Shown: one piece after another, positions 8,971 to 16,198 of the stretch
Numbering within the stretch: position 1 is the stretch's first letter
Layout of the letters: every line of letters begins with the position of its first letter
Program-made: the position numbers and the translations under genes
NCBI RefSeq assembly: GCF_016756495.1
Contig: NZ_AP023243.1
Span: forward strand, 4,468,501-4,532,500
Reading direction: 5' to 3'
DNA: 64,000 nt
Source: Mesorhizobium sp. 113-3-3
GTDB taxonomy: Bacteria; Pseudomonadota; Alphaproteobacteria; Rhizobiales; Rhizobiaceae
The notes under the pieces: generated by a model
The model's database searches: none
The model's input: only the letters and a program-made list of their open reading frames with translations
What the model was told of the DNA's origin: nothing

Positions 8971-9900
8971 ATGGCGCCGCGAAAAGTCATCATCACCTGC
9001 GCCGTCACCGGCTCGGTGCACACGCCATCGATGTCGCCCTACCTGCCGGTGACGCCGGACCAGATCGCTTCGGATGCCATCGCCGCGGCCGAAGCCGGCG
9101 CCTCGATCCTGCATCTGCATGCACGGGACCCCAGGGATGGCCGGCCGACCGCCGATCCCGACGTCTTCATGCAGTTCCTGCCGCGTATCAAGCAAGCGAG
9201 CGATGCGGTGATCAACATCACCACCGGCGGCTCTTCCTTGATGACGCTGGACCAGCGATTGGCAGCCCCCTTGCGGGCGGAGCCAGAAATGTGCTCGCTC
9301 AACATGGGCTCGATGAATTTTGCGCTGTTTCCGATGCTCGACAAGCCACGCGAATGGCAGCACGAGTGGGAGCCGAAGCTGCTCGAAGCCACGCGCGACA
9401 CCATCTTCAAGAACACTTTCGCCGATATGGAAGGCGTGCTTGAAAGGCTGGGCAAGGGGTGCGGCACGCGCTTCGAATTCGAATGCTACGATGTCGGCCA
9501 CCTCTATTCACTGGCGCATTTCCGCGACCGCGGGCTGGTGTCGGGACCGCTGTTCATCCAGTTCGTGCTCGGCATTCTGGGCGGCATCGGCGCCGATCCG
9601 GACAATCTCATCCACATGAAGCGCATCGCCGACAAACTGTTCGGCGACAGCTACCAGTTCTCGGTGCTCGCTGCCGGCCGCCAGCAGATGCCGCTGATCT
9701 CGATCGCCGCGGCGATGGGCGGCAATGTCCGTGTCGGGCTGGAGGACAGCCTCTATGATGGCCGCCAGCTGGCGAAATCCAATGCCGACCAGGTGCGCCG
9801 TATCCGTGGCATTCTCGATGGCCTGTCACTGGAGGTTGCCACGCCGGCCGAGGCGCGTCAGATGCTGGCGCTGAAGGGTGGCGACAGGGTGGCTTTCTAG
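8971..9900 (+). CDS. BKACE family beta-keto acid cleavage enzyme (DUF849)
   Basis: A 309-residue TIM-barrel enzyme of the BKACE family (Kce-like), which condenses a beta-keto acid with acetyl-CoA and releases acetoacetate and a new CoA ester. The family zinc-binding HxH is in LHLHARDP (H48 and H50), and ITTGGSSLMTLDQRL and the late GGNVRVGLEDSLY strand are present. The ATG at 8971 starts the conserved MAPRKVIITCAVTGS segment and is preceded by GGTAAAGGA. It is the final enzyme of the operon, 4 bp after the aminotransferase, so it would cleave that enzyme's product. Family members differ widely in substrate, and I cannot assign this one to a subgroup by eye. Confidence 0.85.
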   Translation: MAPRKVIITCAVTGSVHTPSMSPYLPVTPDQIASDAIAAAEAGASILHLHARDPRDGRPTADPDVFMQFLPRIKQASDAVINITTGGSSLMTLDQRLAAPLRAEPEMCSLNMGSMNFALFPMLDKPREWQHEWEPKLLEATRDTIFKNTFADMEGVLERLGKGCGTRFEFECYDVGHLYSLAHFRDRGLVSGPLFIQFVLGILGGIGADPDNLIHMKRIADKLFGDSYQFSVLAAGRQQMPLISIAAAMGGNVRVGLEDSLYDGRQLAKSNADQVRRIRGILDGLSLEVATPAEARQMLALKGGDRVAF

Positions 9901-9919
9901 AAGCGAGGGAGGAGCTGAT

Positions 9920-10423
9920 ATGGAAAGGGTTCTCGTCTCCGCCTGCCTGCTCGGCAGCCATGTCCGCTATAACGGCTCCTATCGCCTGAACGGCCATCCG
10001 GTCCTGACACGTTGGCAGGCGGAAGGACGGGTCGTGCAAATCTGTCCGGAGGTTGCCGCAGGTTTCTCCACGCCGCGCCCTGCGGCTGAAATTCACGGCA
10101 CGGCCGACGCTGTGCTCCAGGGCCAGGGTCGCGTGGTCGAGCAGACGGGAAGCGATGTGACCGCACTCTATCTCGAAGCCGGGCAGCTTGCGCTCGAACT
10201 GGCCCGAGAGACAGGATGCCGCTACGCGGTTCTGACCGACGGCAGCCCGTCCTGCGGCTCAAGCTTCGTCTATGACGGCAGTTTTTCAGGAAAACGGGTG
10301 GCGGGTCGTGGCACGACCACTGCTCTGCTGGAAGCCAATGGCATTCGCGTCTTTTCGGAAGACGATATCGGCGACCTTGACGATCTCCTGACCAAGCCCG
10401 GCTCAGCCGAAAACGCGGCCTGA
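9920..10423 (+). CDS. DUF523 protein, TudS-like (possible thio-nucleobase desulfurase)
   Basis: A 167-residue DUF523 protein with the family hallmarks SACLLGSHVRYNG at the N-terminus, ICPEVAAG, and LTDGSPSCGSS. Three cysteines (C9, C42, C112) sit at the places expected for the [4Fe-4S] cluster of TudS, a DUF523 member shown to remove sulfur from thiouracil. The ATG at 9920 follows a strong AGGGAGGAG ribosome site and begins the conserved motif. It is 19 bp after the BKACE gene and 3 bp before the GNAT gene, so it may still be cotranscribed with either. Its substrate here is unknown. Confidence 0.75.
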   Translation: MERVLVSACLLGSHVRYNGSYRLNGHPVLTRWQAEGRVVQICPEVAAGFSTPRPAAEIHGTADAVLQGQGRVVEQTGSDVTALYLEAGQLALELARETGCRYAVLTDGSPSCGSSFVYDGSFSGKRVAGRGTTTALLEANGIRVFSEDDIGDLDDLLTKPGSAENAA

Positions 10424-10426
10424 TCC

Positions 10427-10948
10427 ATGGCAGACAAGAACCAGACCGCGACCAGCGATACAGTCATCCGTCCCGGCACCATCGAAGACGCCGATACCAT
10501 CCACGCCGCGCTTCTCGAACTCGGCACCCATATCGGCGCGCATCAGGAGATCACGTCCACATCGGATGATATCCGCCGCTACGGCTTTGGCGAGAAGCCT
10601 GCCTTCTCGACCCTGATCGCCGAGGTGGACGGCGAATTCGCCGGTCTGTGCCTGCATTTCCCGATCTTTTCGACCTGGATGGGACGGCCCGGCGTCTATG
10701 TGCAGGACCTCTATGTCGAGAACCGGTTCCGTGGCCGTAAGATCGGCGAACGCTTGTTGCGGCGCGTCGCGGCAGAGTGCCGCAAGGACGGCGGCGTCTA
10801 TCTCAGGCTGTCGGTCGACACCGACAATGAAGGCGCCAAGGCCTTCTACGAGAGACTGGGCATCGCCTGGTCGAGTTACGAACAGACGCAGAAGATCGTC
10901 GGCGACGCGTTTTTCGCCTTCGCCGACGCGCCGGAGGAGCCGGAATGA
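10427..10948 (+). CDS. GNAT family N-acetyltransferase
   Basis: A 173-residue GNAT protein. The acetyl-CoA pyrophosphate-binding loop is the segment YVENRFRGRKIGERLLRRVA (R/Q-x-x-G-x-G/A type), followed by YLRLSVDTDNEGAKAFYERLGI, the typical late strand-helix. The resemblance to diamine/amino-acid acetyltransferases is general. It overlaps the following deacetylase-like gene by 4 bp (ATGA), so an acetylase and a deacetylase-fold enzyme are translationally coupled. The acceptor may be a polyamine, given that partner, but this is inference. Confidence 0.82.
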   Translation: MADKNQTATSDTVIRPGTIEDADTIHAALLELGTHIGAHQEITSTSDDIRRYGFGEKPAFSTLIAEVDGEFAGLCLHFPIFSTWMGRPGVYVQDLYVENRFRGRKIGERLLRRVAAECRKDGGVYLRLSVDTDNEGAKAFYERLGIAWSSYEQTQKIVGDAFFAFADAPEEPE

Positions 10949-11973
10949 AAGCCTTTTACGCCGAGGAGCAGAAGCGCCACGACCCCAAGGCGTTTCTTTC
11001 CAGTGGGGCGGCGCAGCCGAACCCGGAAAAGCCCGAGCGCGTCGAGAGACTGTTAGCCGGCGCAAAATCTGCGGGCTGCACGATCGAGCGGCCACGCAAT
11101 CATGGGCTCGGCCCGGTCTCGGGGGTGCATACGCCCGAATATCTCGATTTCCTCGAGCATATTTTCGAGCGCTGGCAGCGCATCGATGGCGCCTCGGCCG
11201 AAGTGATCCCCAACATCCACCCGATCGCGCGCAGCGGCTCTTATCCCGCATCCGCCGTCGGCCAGGCCGGCTATCACATGGCCGATACCGCTTGCCCGAT
11301 CTCGGGCGAGACATGGCAAAGCGCGCTGTGGAGCGCCTGGAGCGCGGTCGAAGCCGCCGAAACGGTGATGGCGGGAGCATCGGCCGCCTATGCGCTGTGC
11401 CGCCCGCCTGGCCACCATGCCTTTGCCGATGTCGCTGGCGGCTTCTGCTTCATCAACAATTCGGCTGTTGCGGCGCAGGTGCTGCGCAAGCAGGTGGCGC
11501 GGGTGGCGATCCTCGATGTCGACCTGCACCACGGCAACGGCACACAAGGCATCTTCTACGCGCGGCCCGACGTACTCACCGTTTCGCTGCATGCCGATCC
11601 GGTGCGGTTCTATCCGTTCTTCTGGGGTCATGCCGACGAGCGTGGCGAAGGCCCGGGCCTTGGCTACAATTTCAACCTGCCGCTGCCGCGTAAATCCGCC
11701 GACGCGGCGTTTCTGGAAGCGCTTGAGGTGGCGTTCCAGCGGATCCGCGCCTTCTCGCCCGATGCGCTGGTGGTGGCGCTCGGTCTTGATGCGTTCGAAG
11801 GCGATCCGTTCGGAGGGCTTTCGGTGACGACGCCCGGCTTCTCGCGCATTGGCGAGGCGATTGGCAAACTCGGCCTGCCGACGGTCATCGTCCAGGAAGG
11901 CGGCTATCTCTGTGACGCACTCGGCGAGAACCTCACCGCTTTCCTCACCGGTTTCGGCGGCAAGGCGCGCTGA
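10945..11973 (+). CDS. histone deacetylase family protein (acetylpolyamine amidohydrolase-like)
   Basis: A 342-residue arginase/deacetylase-fold hydrolase. The tandem catalytic histidines are H157 and H158 in RPPGHHAF, and zinc ligands include D193 and H195 in DVDLHHGNGT. The later ALGLDAFEGDP and QEGGYL elements carry another metal Asp and the Gly loop. Bacterial members of this length deacetylate acetylpolyamines or other small acetylated amines rather than histones. Coupling to a GNAT gene fits small-molecule acetylation and deacetylation. It ends just before a convergent gene at 11989. Confidence 0.85.
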   Translation: MKAFYAEEQKRHDPKAFLSSGAAQPNPEKPERVERLLAGAKSAGCTIERPRNHGLGPVSGVHTPEYLDFLEHIFERWQRIDGASAEVIPNIHPIARSGSYPASAVGQAGYHMADTACPISGETWQSALWSAWSAVEAAETVMAGASAAYALCRPPGHHAFADVAGGFCFINNSAVAAQVLRKQVARVAILDVDLHHGNGTQGIFYARPDVLTVSLHADPVRFYPFFWGHADERGEGPGLGYNFNLPLPRKSADAAFLEALEVAFQRIRAFSPDALVVALGLDAFEGDPFGGLSVTTPGFSRIGEAIGKLGLPTVIVQEGGYLCDALGENLTAFLTGFGGKAR

Positions 11974-11988
11974 AGGTCAAAGCTATCG

Positions 11989-13266
11989 TCAGGAGCGCTG
12001 CTGCCTGAGCATGGCGATAACCCGGTGCACGCTCTCCAGCGTCTCGTCGATCTCGGCCGCCGTGTTGTAATGGGCAATGCCGATGCGCACGACGCCCTGC
12101 TCGGCCGGAATGCCGAGCTGGTGGACGATCTCCCAGGCGTAGTTGTGGCCGGACCACAGGAAGATGTTCTCGGCGTTCATCTGCCGCGCGATCGTCTCGG
12201 GAACGATGCCGTCGACGGTGAAGGAGACCGTCGGCACACGATCTGCGAGCCGTTTCGGATCAGTGATGCCGTGGATGGTCAGGCCCGGAATGTCGGACAG
12301 GCCATCGATCAGCCTTTGCGCCAGCGGGTTTTCATAGGCTATCGCGACTTCGAACGCCTTGGCGATGTTCAGCCTGCGCGAACCACCCTCGCCCGCCGCC
12401 GCACCCAGCTCGGCGAAGTAGTCGATCGCCGCCGTGAGGCCGGCCATCAGCTCGATCTGCGGCGTGCCAAGCTCGAAGCGCTCGGGCAGGCCATTCGAAG
12501 AGCAACGGCATTTGTAGGGCTTCAGGCCCTCGATGATATCCAGCCGCCCCCACAAGATGCCCATATGCGGGCCGAAGAATTTGTAGGCCGAGCAGATCAG
12601 GAAATCGCAGCCGAGCTCCTGCACGTCGATCAGGCCATGCGGGGCGAACTGCACGGCGTCGACATAGACCAGGGCGCCGGCCTGTTTTGCGATGGCGGTC
12701 AGGGGCCTGACCCGGTTGATCGAGCCGGTGAGGTTCGAGGCATAATTCAACGCGACCAGCCGTGTCTTGTCGGACAGCAAACCGATCAGCGTCGCCTCCT
12801 CAACCTGCCAGCTCTTTTCGTCGAACGACAGCCAGCGCACCACGAGGCCCAAATCCTCGGCCAGTTGCAGCCAGGGCGAGACATTGCCCTCATGGTCCAT
12901 GCGGGTGAGGATGAGCTCGTCGCCCGGTTTCAGCGTGCGGCCAAGCGTGCGCGACATGTGATAGGTCAGCGTCGTCATGTTGGCGCCTATGATGATTTCC
13001 TGCGGGCTCGCCGCTCCAAGAAAATCGGCCATCGCCTGATGCGCCTCGTCGACGACAGCTTGAGCCGCGACCGTCGTTTCGAAATAGCCGCCGAGATTGG
13101 CATTGGTGGTGAGCAGGCAATGCGACACCGCATCGGCCACCGCCTGCGGCACCTGCGTGCCGGCAGGGTTGTCGAGATAGATGCGACGGCGGCCCTTGTC
13201 GGTCAGGGAAAGCGCTGGAAATTGTCCACGCACGACCTCGATCGGGAAATCCACCATTCTCTCCAC
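11989..13266 (-). CDS. class V PLP enzyme, cysteine desulfurase-like
   Basis: A 425-residue fold-type I PLP enzyme of the cysteine-desulfurase-like group. K229 in SAYKFFGPHMG is the Schiff-base lysine. GANMTTLTYHMSR holds the phosphate-binding region, and LTRMDHEGNVSPW carries the stacking His and neighbours. The catalytic mobile-loop Cys of true NifS/IscS proteins is not obvious; the late segment is IFLWSGHNYAWE. The true SUF desulfurase of the window is the separate gene at 62678-63919. It is monocistronic or the second gene after the aldo/keto reductase is excluded, because that gene lies downstream on the same strand of the map and is transcribed first only if reading from 14370. Substrate unknown. 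An alternative start three codons in (MVDFPIEV) is equally possible. Confidence 0.8.
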   Translation of the reverse strand: MERMVDFPIEVVRGQFPALSLTDKGRRRIYLDNPAGTQVPQAVADAVSHCLLTTNANLGGYFETTVAAQAVVDEAHQAMADFLGAASPQEIIIGANMTTLTYHMSRTLGRTLKPGDELILTRMDHEGNVSPWLQLAEDLGLVVRWLSFDEKSWQVEEATLIGLLSDKTRLVALNYASNLTGSINRVRPLTAIAKQAGALVYVDAVQFAPHGLIDVQELGCDFLICSAYKFFGPHMGILWGRLDIIEGLKPYKCRCSSNGLPERFELGTPQIELMAGLTAAIDYFAELGAAAGEGGSRRLNIAKAFEVAIAYENPLAQRLIDGLSDIPGLTIHGITDPKRLADRVPTVSFTVDGIVPETIARQMNAENIFLWSGHNYAWEIVHQLGIPAEQGVVRIGIAHYNTAAEIDETLESVHRVIAMLRQQRS

Positions 13267-13302
13267 CCCTCTGTTATTCCTTGGTAATTCTATCCCCGCG
13301 GA

Positions 13303-14370
13303 TCAGGGACAGGGATTGCCGACCCGCTGGTGGATCGCATCCACCGCCTTCTGCATCTCCTCGGTCCAGACCACATCCACCGAAGATAAAGCCATTTCGA
13401 GCTGCGCAATGGTCGTCGCGCCTATGATGTTCGAGGTGACGAAGGGCCGGCTCGACACATAGGCGTTGGCAAACAGCGCCGGCTCCATGCCGAATGAGCG
13501 CGCCAGTTCATTGTATTCGAGCAGCACTTCGGCTGCATTCGGCGTCTCGTAGCGCTGGCCACGATTGAACAGCTGCGAGCGCGAGCCCTGCGGTCGGGCG
13601 CCATGGTCGTATTTGCCTGAGAGGTAACCCTGCGCCAGCGGCGAATAGGGAAGCAACGACACCTGTTCGCGCTCGCAGACCTCCGCAAGGTTCACCTCGA
13701 AGGTGCGATTGACGAGATTGTAGGCGTTCTGGATCGACGCAACGCGGGGGCCAATGCCTTTGTCGGCCTCGGCCAGGAACCGCATGAGGCCCCAGGAACT
13801 CTCGTTCGACAGGCCGAAATGACGGATCTTTCCTGCCTTCACCAGTTCGTCGAACACTGAAAGGGTCTCGGCGATCGGTGTTTCGTTGGCCGGCGCGCCG
13901 TCGGCATCGGGCCGGCGCGCCACGGCGCCGATGCGCGTCGGGTTGGCACCCCAGGGGATATCCCGTTCCGGCCAGTGGATCTGGTAGAGGTCGAGATAGT
14001 CCGTGCCGAGCTTGGCCAGCGATTTGTCGACGGCGTCAAAAATATCGGCGCGCACCAGTTGCGACGGCCTGTTGCCGCGAAACCAGGAGTTGGCGGTGCG
14101 GCCGACGACCTTGGAGGCAAGAATCACCTTGTCACGGTTGCCCTTTGCCTTCATCCAGCTGCCGATGATCTTTTCGGTCCGCCCCTGCGTCTCCGCCTTG
14201 GGCGGGATCGGGTAGAGTTCGGCGGTGTCGATGAAATTGACGCCGCGCGAAAAAGCCAGATCCATCTGTGCGTGACCTTCGGCCTCGGTGTTCTGCTGGC
14301 CCCAGGTCATCGAACCAAGGCAGATCTGGGTAACAAGAAGATCGGTCCGACCGAGACGGCGTTTGTGCAT
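13303..14370 (-). CDS. aldo/keto reductase (Tas-like)
   Basis: A 355-residue NADPH-dependent aldo/keto reductase. The tetrad is visible as D and Y in NFIDTAELYP, K in VILASKVVG and H in YQIHWPERD. Late elements STRP-like SRPFVTSNIIGAT bind the cofactor. Length and the long central loop (PTRIGAVARRPDADG) match the Tas/YajO-type bacterial group. It is read leftward 36 bp ahead of the class V PLP gene, so the two may share a transcript. No pathway clue is given by neighbours. Confidence 0.85.
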   Translation of the reverse strand: MHKRRLGRTDLLVTQICLGSMTWGQQNTEAEGHAQMDLAFSRGVNFIDTAELYPIPPKAETQGRTEKIIGSWMKAKGNRDKVILASKVVGRTANSWFRGNRPSQLVRADIFDAVDKSLAKLGTDYLDLYQIHWPERDIPWGANPTRIGAVARRPDADGAPANETPIAETLSVFDELVKAGKIRHFGLSNESSWGLMRFLAEADKGIGPRVASIQNAYNLVNRTFEVNLAEVCEREQVSLLPYSPLAQGYLSGKYDHGARPQGSRSQLFNRGQRYETPNAAEVLLEYNELARSFGMEPALFANAYVSSRPFVTSNIIGATTIAQLEMALSSVDVVWTEEMQKAVDAIHQRVGNPCP

Positions 14371-14482
14371 GGAATTCTGCTCCGGAGGGAAAGTCTGCGC
14401 GGGAAGGAGGCTGCATGTATAGGGAAAGCCACGACGCTCTCCAAGCCTCGCCAGGCCGACTTTTGCGTGAACCAGCTGTTGG

Positions 14483-14980
14483 CTAGCGGCGTGCGCCGGC
14501 CACGGCGCGGCGCTTGGCCTCGTCGATCAGCATGTTGGCCACCTGCATGCGGATCATGGCGCGCTGGCGCAGATGCGGCGCGACGCGATCGGGATGGTTG
14601 CTGAAAGCAAAGCTGCGGCGCATGCGGCCGAAATCGGTAGCGCTCTTGGGCTGGTTCAGTCCCAGTTCGGCCGCGATCGATTCCGGATCGATCGGCGGCA
14701 GTTTTTCCTCCGGCTTCGGGTCCTCGGCAGCCAGCGCCAGCTTGGCGTGTTCGAGCAGGGCAGCGAATTCGCTCGCCAGATCAGCACCGGTCTCGCGATA
14801 TTCGGCGGCGGATACCTTGATGCGGCCGGAATGGAGTTCATCGGCGACCGAGAGATAGTCGAACGGAATGGACGGACGCGCGCCGGCCTCGTCGCCGCCC
14901 TCGATGCCGTCGCCCTTGTCGGAGGCGACGAAGAGGTCGTCGAGCAGCGAAGCGAAATCACGCTTGGCGCTGGTAGCGAT
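14483..14980 (-). CDS. J-domain-like (DnaJ-type) protein with an ATC in place of the start codon
   Basis: An open frame of 165 codons encodes a J-like domain at its C-terminus (about 100-158): an HPD motif at 129-131 inside DFGRMRRSFAFSNHPDRVAP, followed by the helix ending DEAKRRAVAG. The N-terminal 95 residues are acidic and Ala-rich (DFASLLDDLFVASDKGDG). The frame contains no ATG, GTG or TTG between the upstream stop (TGA just above 15007) and an ATG inside the J domain. A strong GGGGAGG site lies 5 nt before an ATC codon at 14980-14978, exactly where an ATG would be expected. The protein would start I/M-A-T-S-A-K-R-D. Either ATC is used, the gene has lost its start, or the base is a sequencing error. 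Co-chaperone for DnaK is the likely role of the family. Confidence 0.6.
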   Translation of the reverse strand: MATSAKRDFASLLDDLFVASDKGDGIEGGDEAGARPSIPFDYLSVADELHSGRIKVSAAEYRETGADLASEFAALLEHAKLALAAEDPKPEEKLPPIDPESIAAELGLNQPKSATDFGRMRRSFAFSNHPDRVAPHLRQRAMIRMQVANMLIDEAKRRAVAGARR

Positions 14981-15094
14981 GTCAGCCTCCCCCTTGCCTG
15001 ACCGTCAGGTTTCCAGACCATAGAACCGGCTCGTTAAAAATACATACCACCGATCTTAATGAATTTAGCCATTCGAGATCGCGACCGATCCCTC

Positions 15095-15131
15095 AAAATA
15101 AAAAGCCGGACTGCATTTTCATGCAGCCCGG
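15095..15131 (-). terminator. intrinsic terminator on the minus strand, possibly the 3' end of a small RNA
   Basis: Read on the minus strand, the hairpin CCGGG-CTGCAT-GAAA-ATGCAG-TCCGG is followed by CTTTTTATTTT. No minus-strand protein gene ends just upstream of it; the 200 bp to its right hold no ORF of note. It therefore probably ends a short untranslated transcript. The rest of the 14981-15331 gap is AT-richer than its surroundings and holds only this terminator and the putative promoter at 15291. Confidence 0.5.
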
Positions 15132-15290
15132 AAATTCGCCAGGAGTGGCGAGGAAAAACTGGCCATGAGCCAGCGTCGAAGCCTACGGTTCGTGCGGCGC
15201 GGAAGTTTCAGCGGGCGGCAAAAATTTTTTGAAAATTGTCCGGACATAGCAGGCATGCAAATGCTGCACTGCACAATCGTCACGATTCAT

Positions 15291-15296
15291 CTATAT
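15291..15296 (+). promoter_or_regulatory. possible -10 element (CTATAT) for the 54-residue gene
   Basis: CTATAT matches the alphaproteobacterial -10 consensus and lies 36 bp before the start codon at 15332. A weak -35 (CTGCAC) is about 16 bp upstream. Assigned by eye only. Confidence 0.35.
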
Positions 15297-15331
15297 TGAT
15301 TGGTGTGGAGGACCAACCAGGAGCCTGAATC

Positions 15332-15496
15332 ATGGGTTTCTTCACGGAAATGTTCGCCCGGCCGCGCCCGCAGGAACATCTGAGATACCGCGCGGCGCTC
15401 GCGCTGCTTCATTCGATGAGCAATGCCGACCGCGCCGATATCGGCATCAAGCCCGCCGATTTTCCGCGCGTCGCACGCGAAATGTCCATTCGCTAG
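15332..15496 (+). CDS. small 54-residue protein with a DUF1127-like tail
   Basis: A 54-residue basic protein starting MGFFTEMFARPRPQEHLRYR and ending DIGIKPADFPRVAREMSIR. The tail resembles the end of DUF1127 proteins (ADIGLSRSDI...). The start is supported by AGGAG 8 nt upstream, a recognisable -10 and a strong hairpin after the stop, so it looks like an independent monocistronic unit. Some DUF1127 proteins in this group of bacteria affect RNA metabolism and phosphate or carbon responses, but I cannot assign a role to this one. Confidence 0.6.
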   Translation: MGFFTEMFARPRPQEHLRYRAALALLHSMSNADRADIGIKPADFPRVAREMSIR

Positions 15497-15507
15497 ATGC
15501 GCCTCGC

Positions 15508-15537
15508 GAGATGTCCCGGACCGATCCGGGACATCTC
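15508..15537. terminator. bidirectional hairpin between convergent genes
   Basis: A 13-bp perfect stem (GAGATGTCCCGGA / TCCGGGACATCTC) with a 4-nt CCGA loop sits between the stop codons of the 54-residue gene and the convergent DUF1993 gene. There is no long T-run on either strand. Confidence 0.6.
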
Positions 15538-15551
15538 AAGGCATCGGCCGC

Positions 15552-16058
15552 TCAACGCGATCCCAGGAACGTCGCCTTGCCGAGCGGCACGCCATTGTGG
15601 CGAAGGATGTCGTAAGCGGTGGTGAGGTGGAAATAGAAATTGGGCATGGCCACATGCAGCAGATACTGCATGCCCGCCAATGTCGTCTCGCGTCCGCCGA
15701 GTTTCAGCTCGATCATCTTGTCGTCGGAACCGTCCATATCGGCGGCGGAAAACGTCTCCAGAAGCGCCAGCGTCTTGGCGATCCGCGCCTCTAGCTCGGC
15801 AAAGCTTGCCTCATTGTCCTCGTATTTCGGCACTTCTCGACCGGCCAGCCGCGACGGCGCGCCCTTGGCATGGTCGGTGGCGATCTGCACCTGCCGGGTC
15901 AAGGCGAACATGTCGGGCGCAAGCCGCGCCGTCAAAAACACCTGCGGGTCGATCTTGCGGTCAAGCGCATTCTGTTCGGCAGCCGCCAGCACATTGGAAA
16001 GTGCTTTCAGCCTTGCTGAAAACACCGGCACGGATGCCTCATACATCGATAGGGTCAC
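15552..16058 (-). CDS. DUF1993 family protein
   Basis: A 168-residue DUF1993 protein, a DinB-like four-helix bundle family. It shows the typical MYEASVPVFSARLKALSNVL start, DPQVFLTARLAPDMFALTRQVQIATDHAKGAPSRLAG in the middle and HVAMPNFYFHLTTAYDILRHNGVPLGK at the end. The GTG at 16058 is preferred because AGGAGA lies 7 nt upstream; an ATG four codons later is also possible. Some DinB-fold proteins bind metal through three His, but the activity of this family is unknown. Confidence 0.75.
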   Translation of the reverse strand: MTLSMYEASVPVFSARLKALSNVLAAAEQNALDRKIDPQVFLTARLAPDMFALTRQVQIATDHAKGAPSRLAGREVPKYEDNEASFAELEARIAKTLALLETFSAADMDGSDDKMIELKLGGRETTLAGMQYLLHVAMPNFYFHLTTAYDILRHNGVPLGKATFLGSR

Positions 16059-16198
16059 GTCAAGTCTCCTGTCCGGCCTGAGCGCCGGCGCAGCGACGTA
16101 GCGCCTCCCCACACGATTCTTCAAGCGCCGTGGGCTCAGCGTCACCGCGCCGCCGCAATCGCCGTGGTAGAATCTCCGTTATCGAGCGGAGATTCCCG

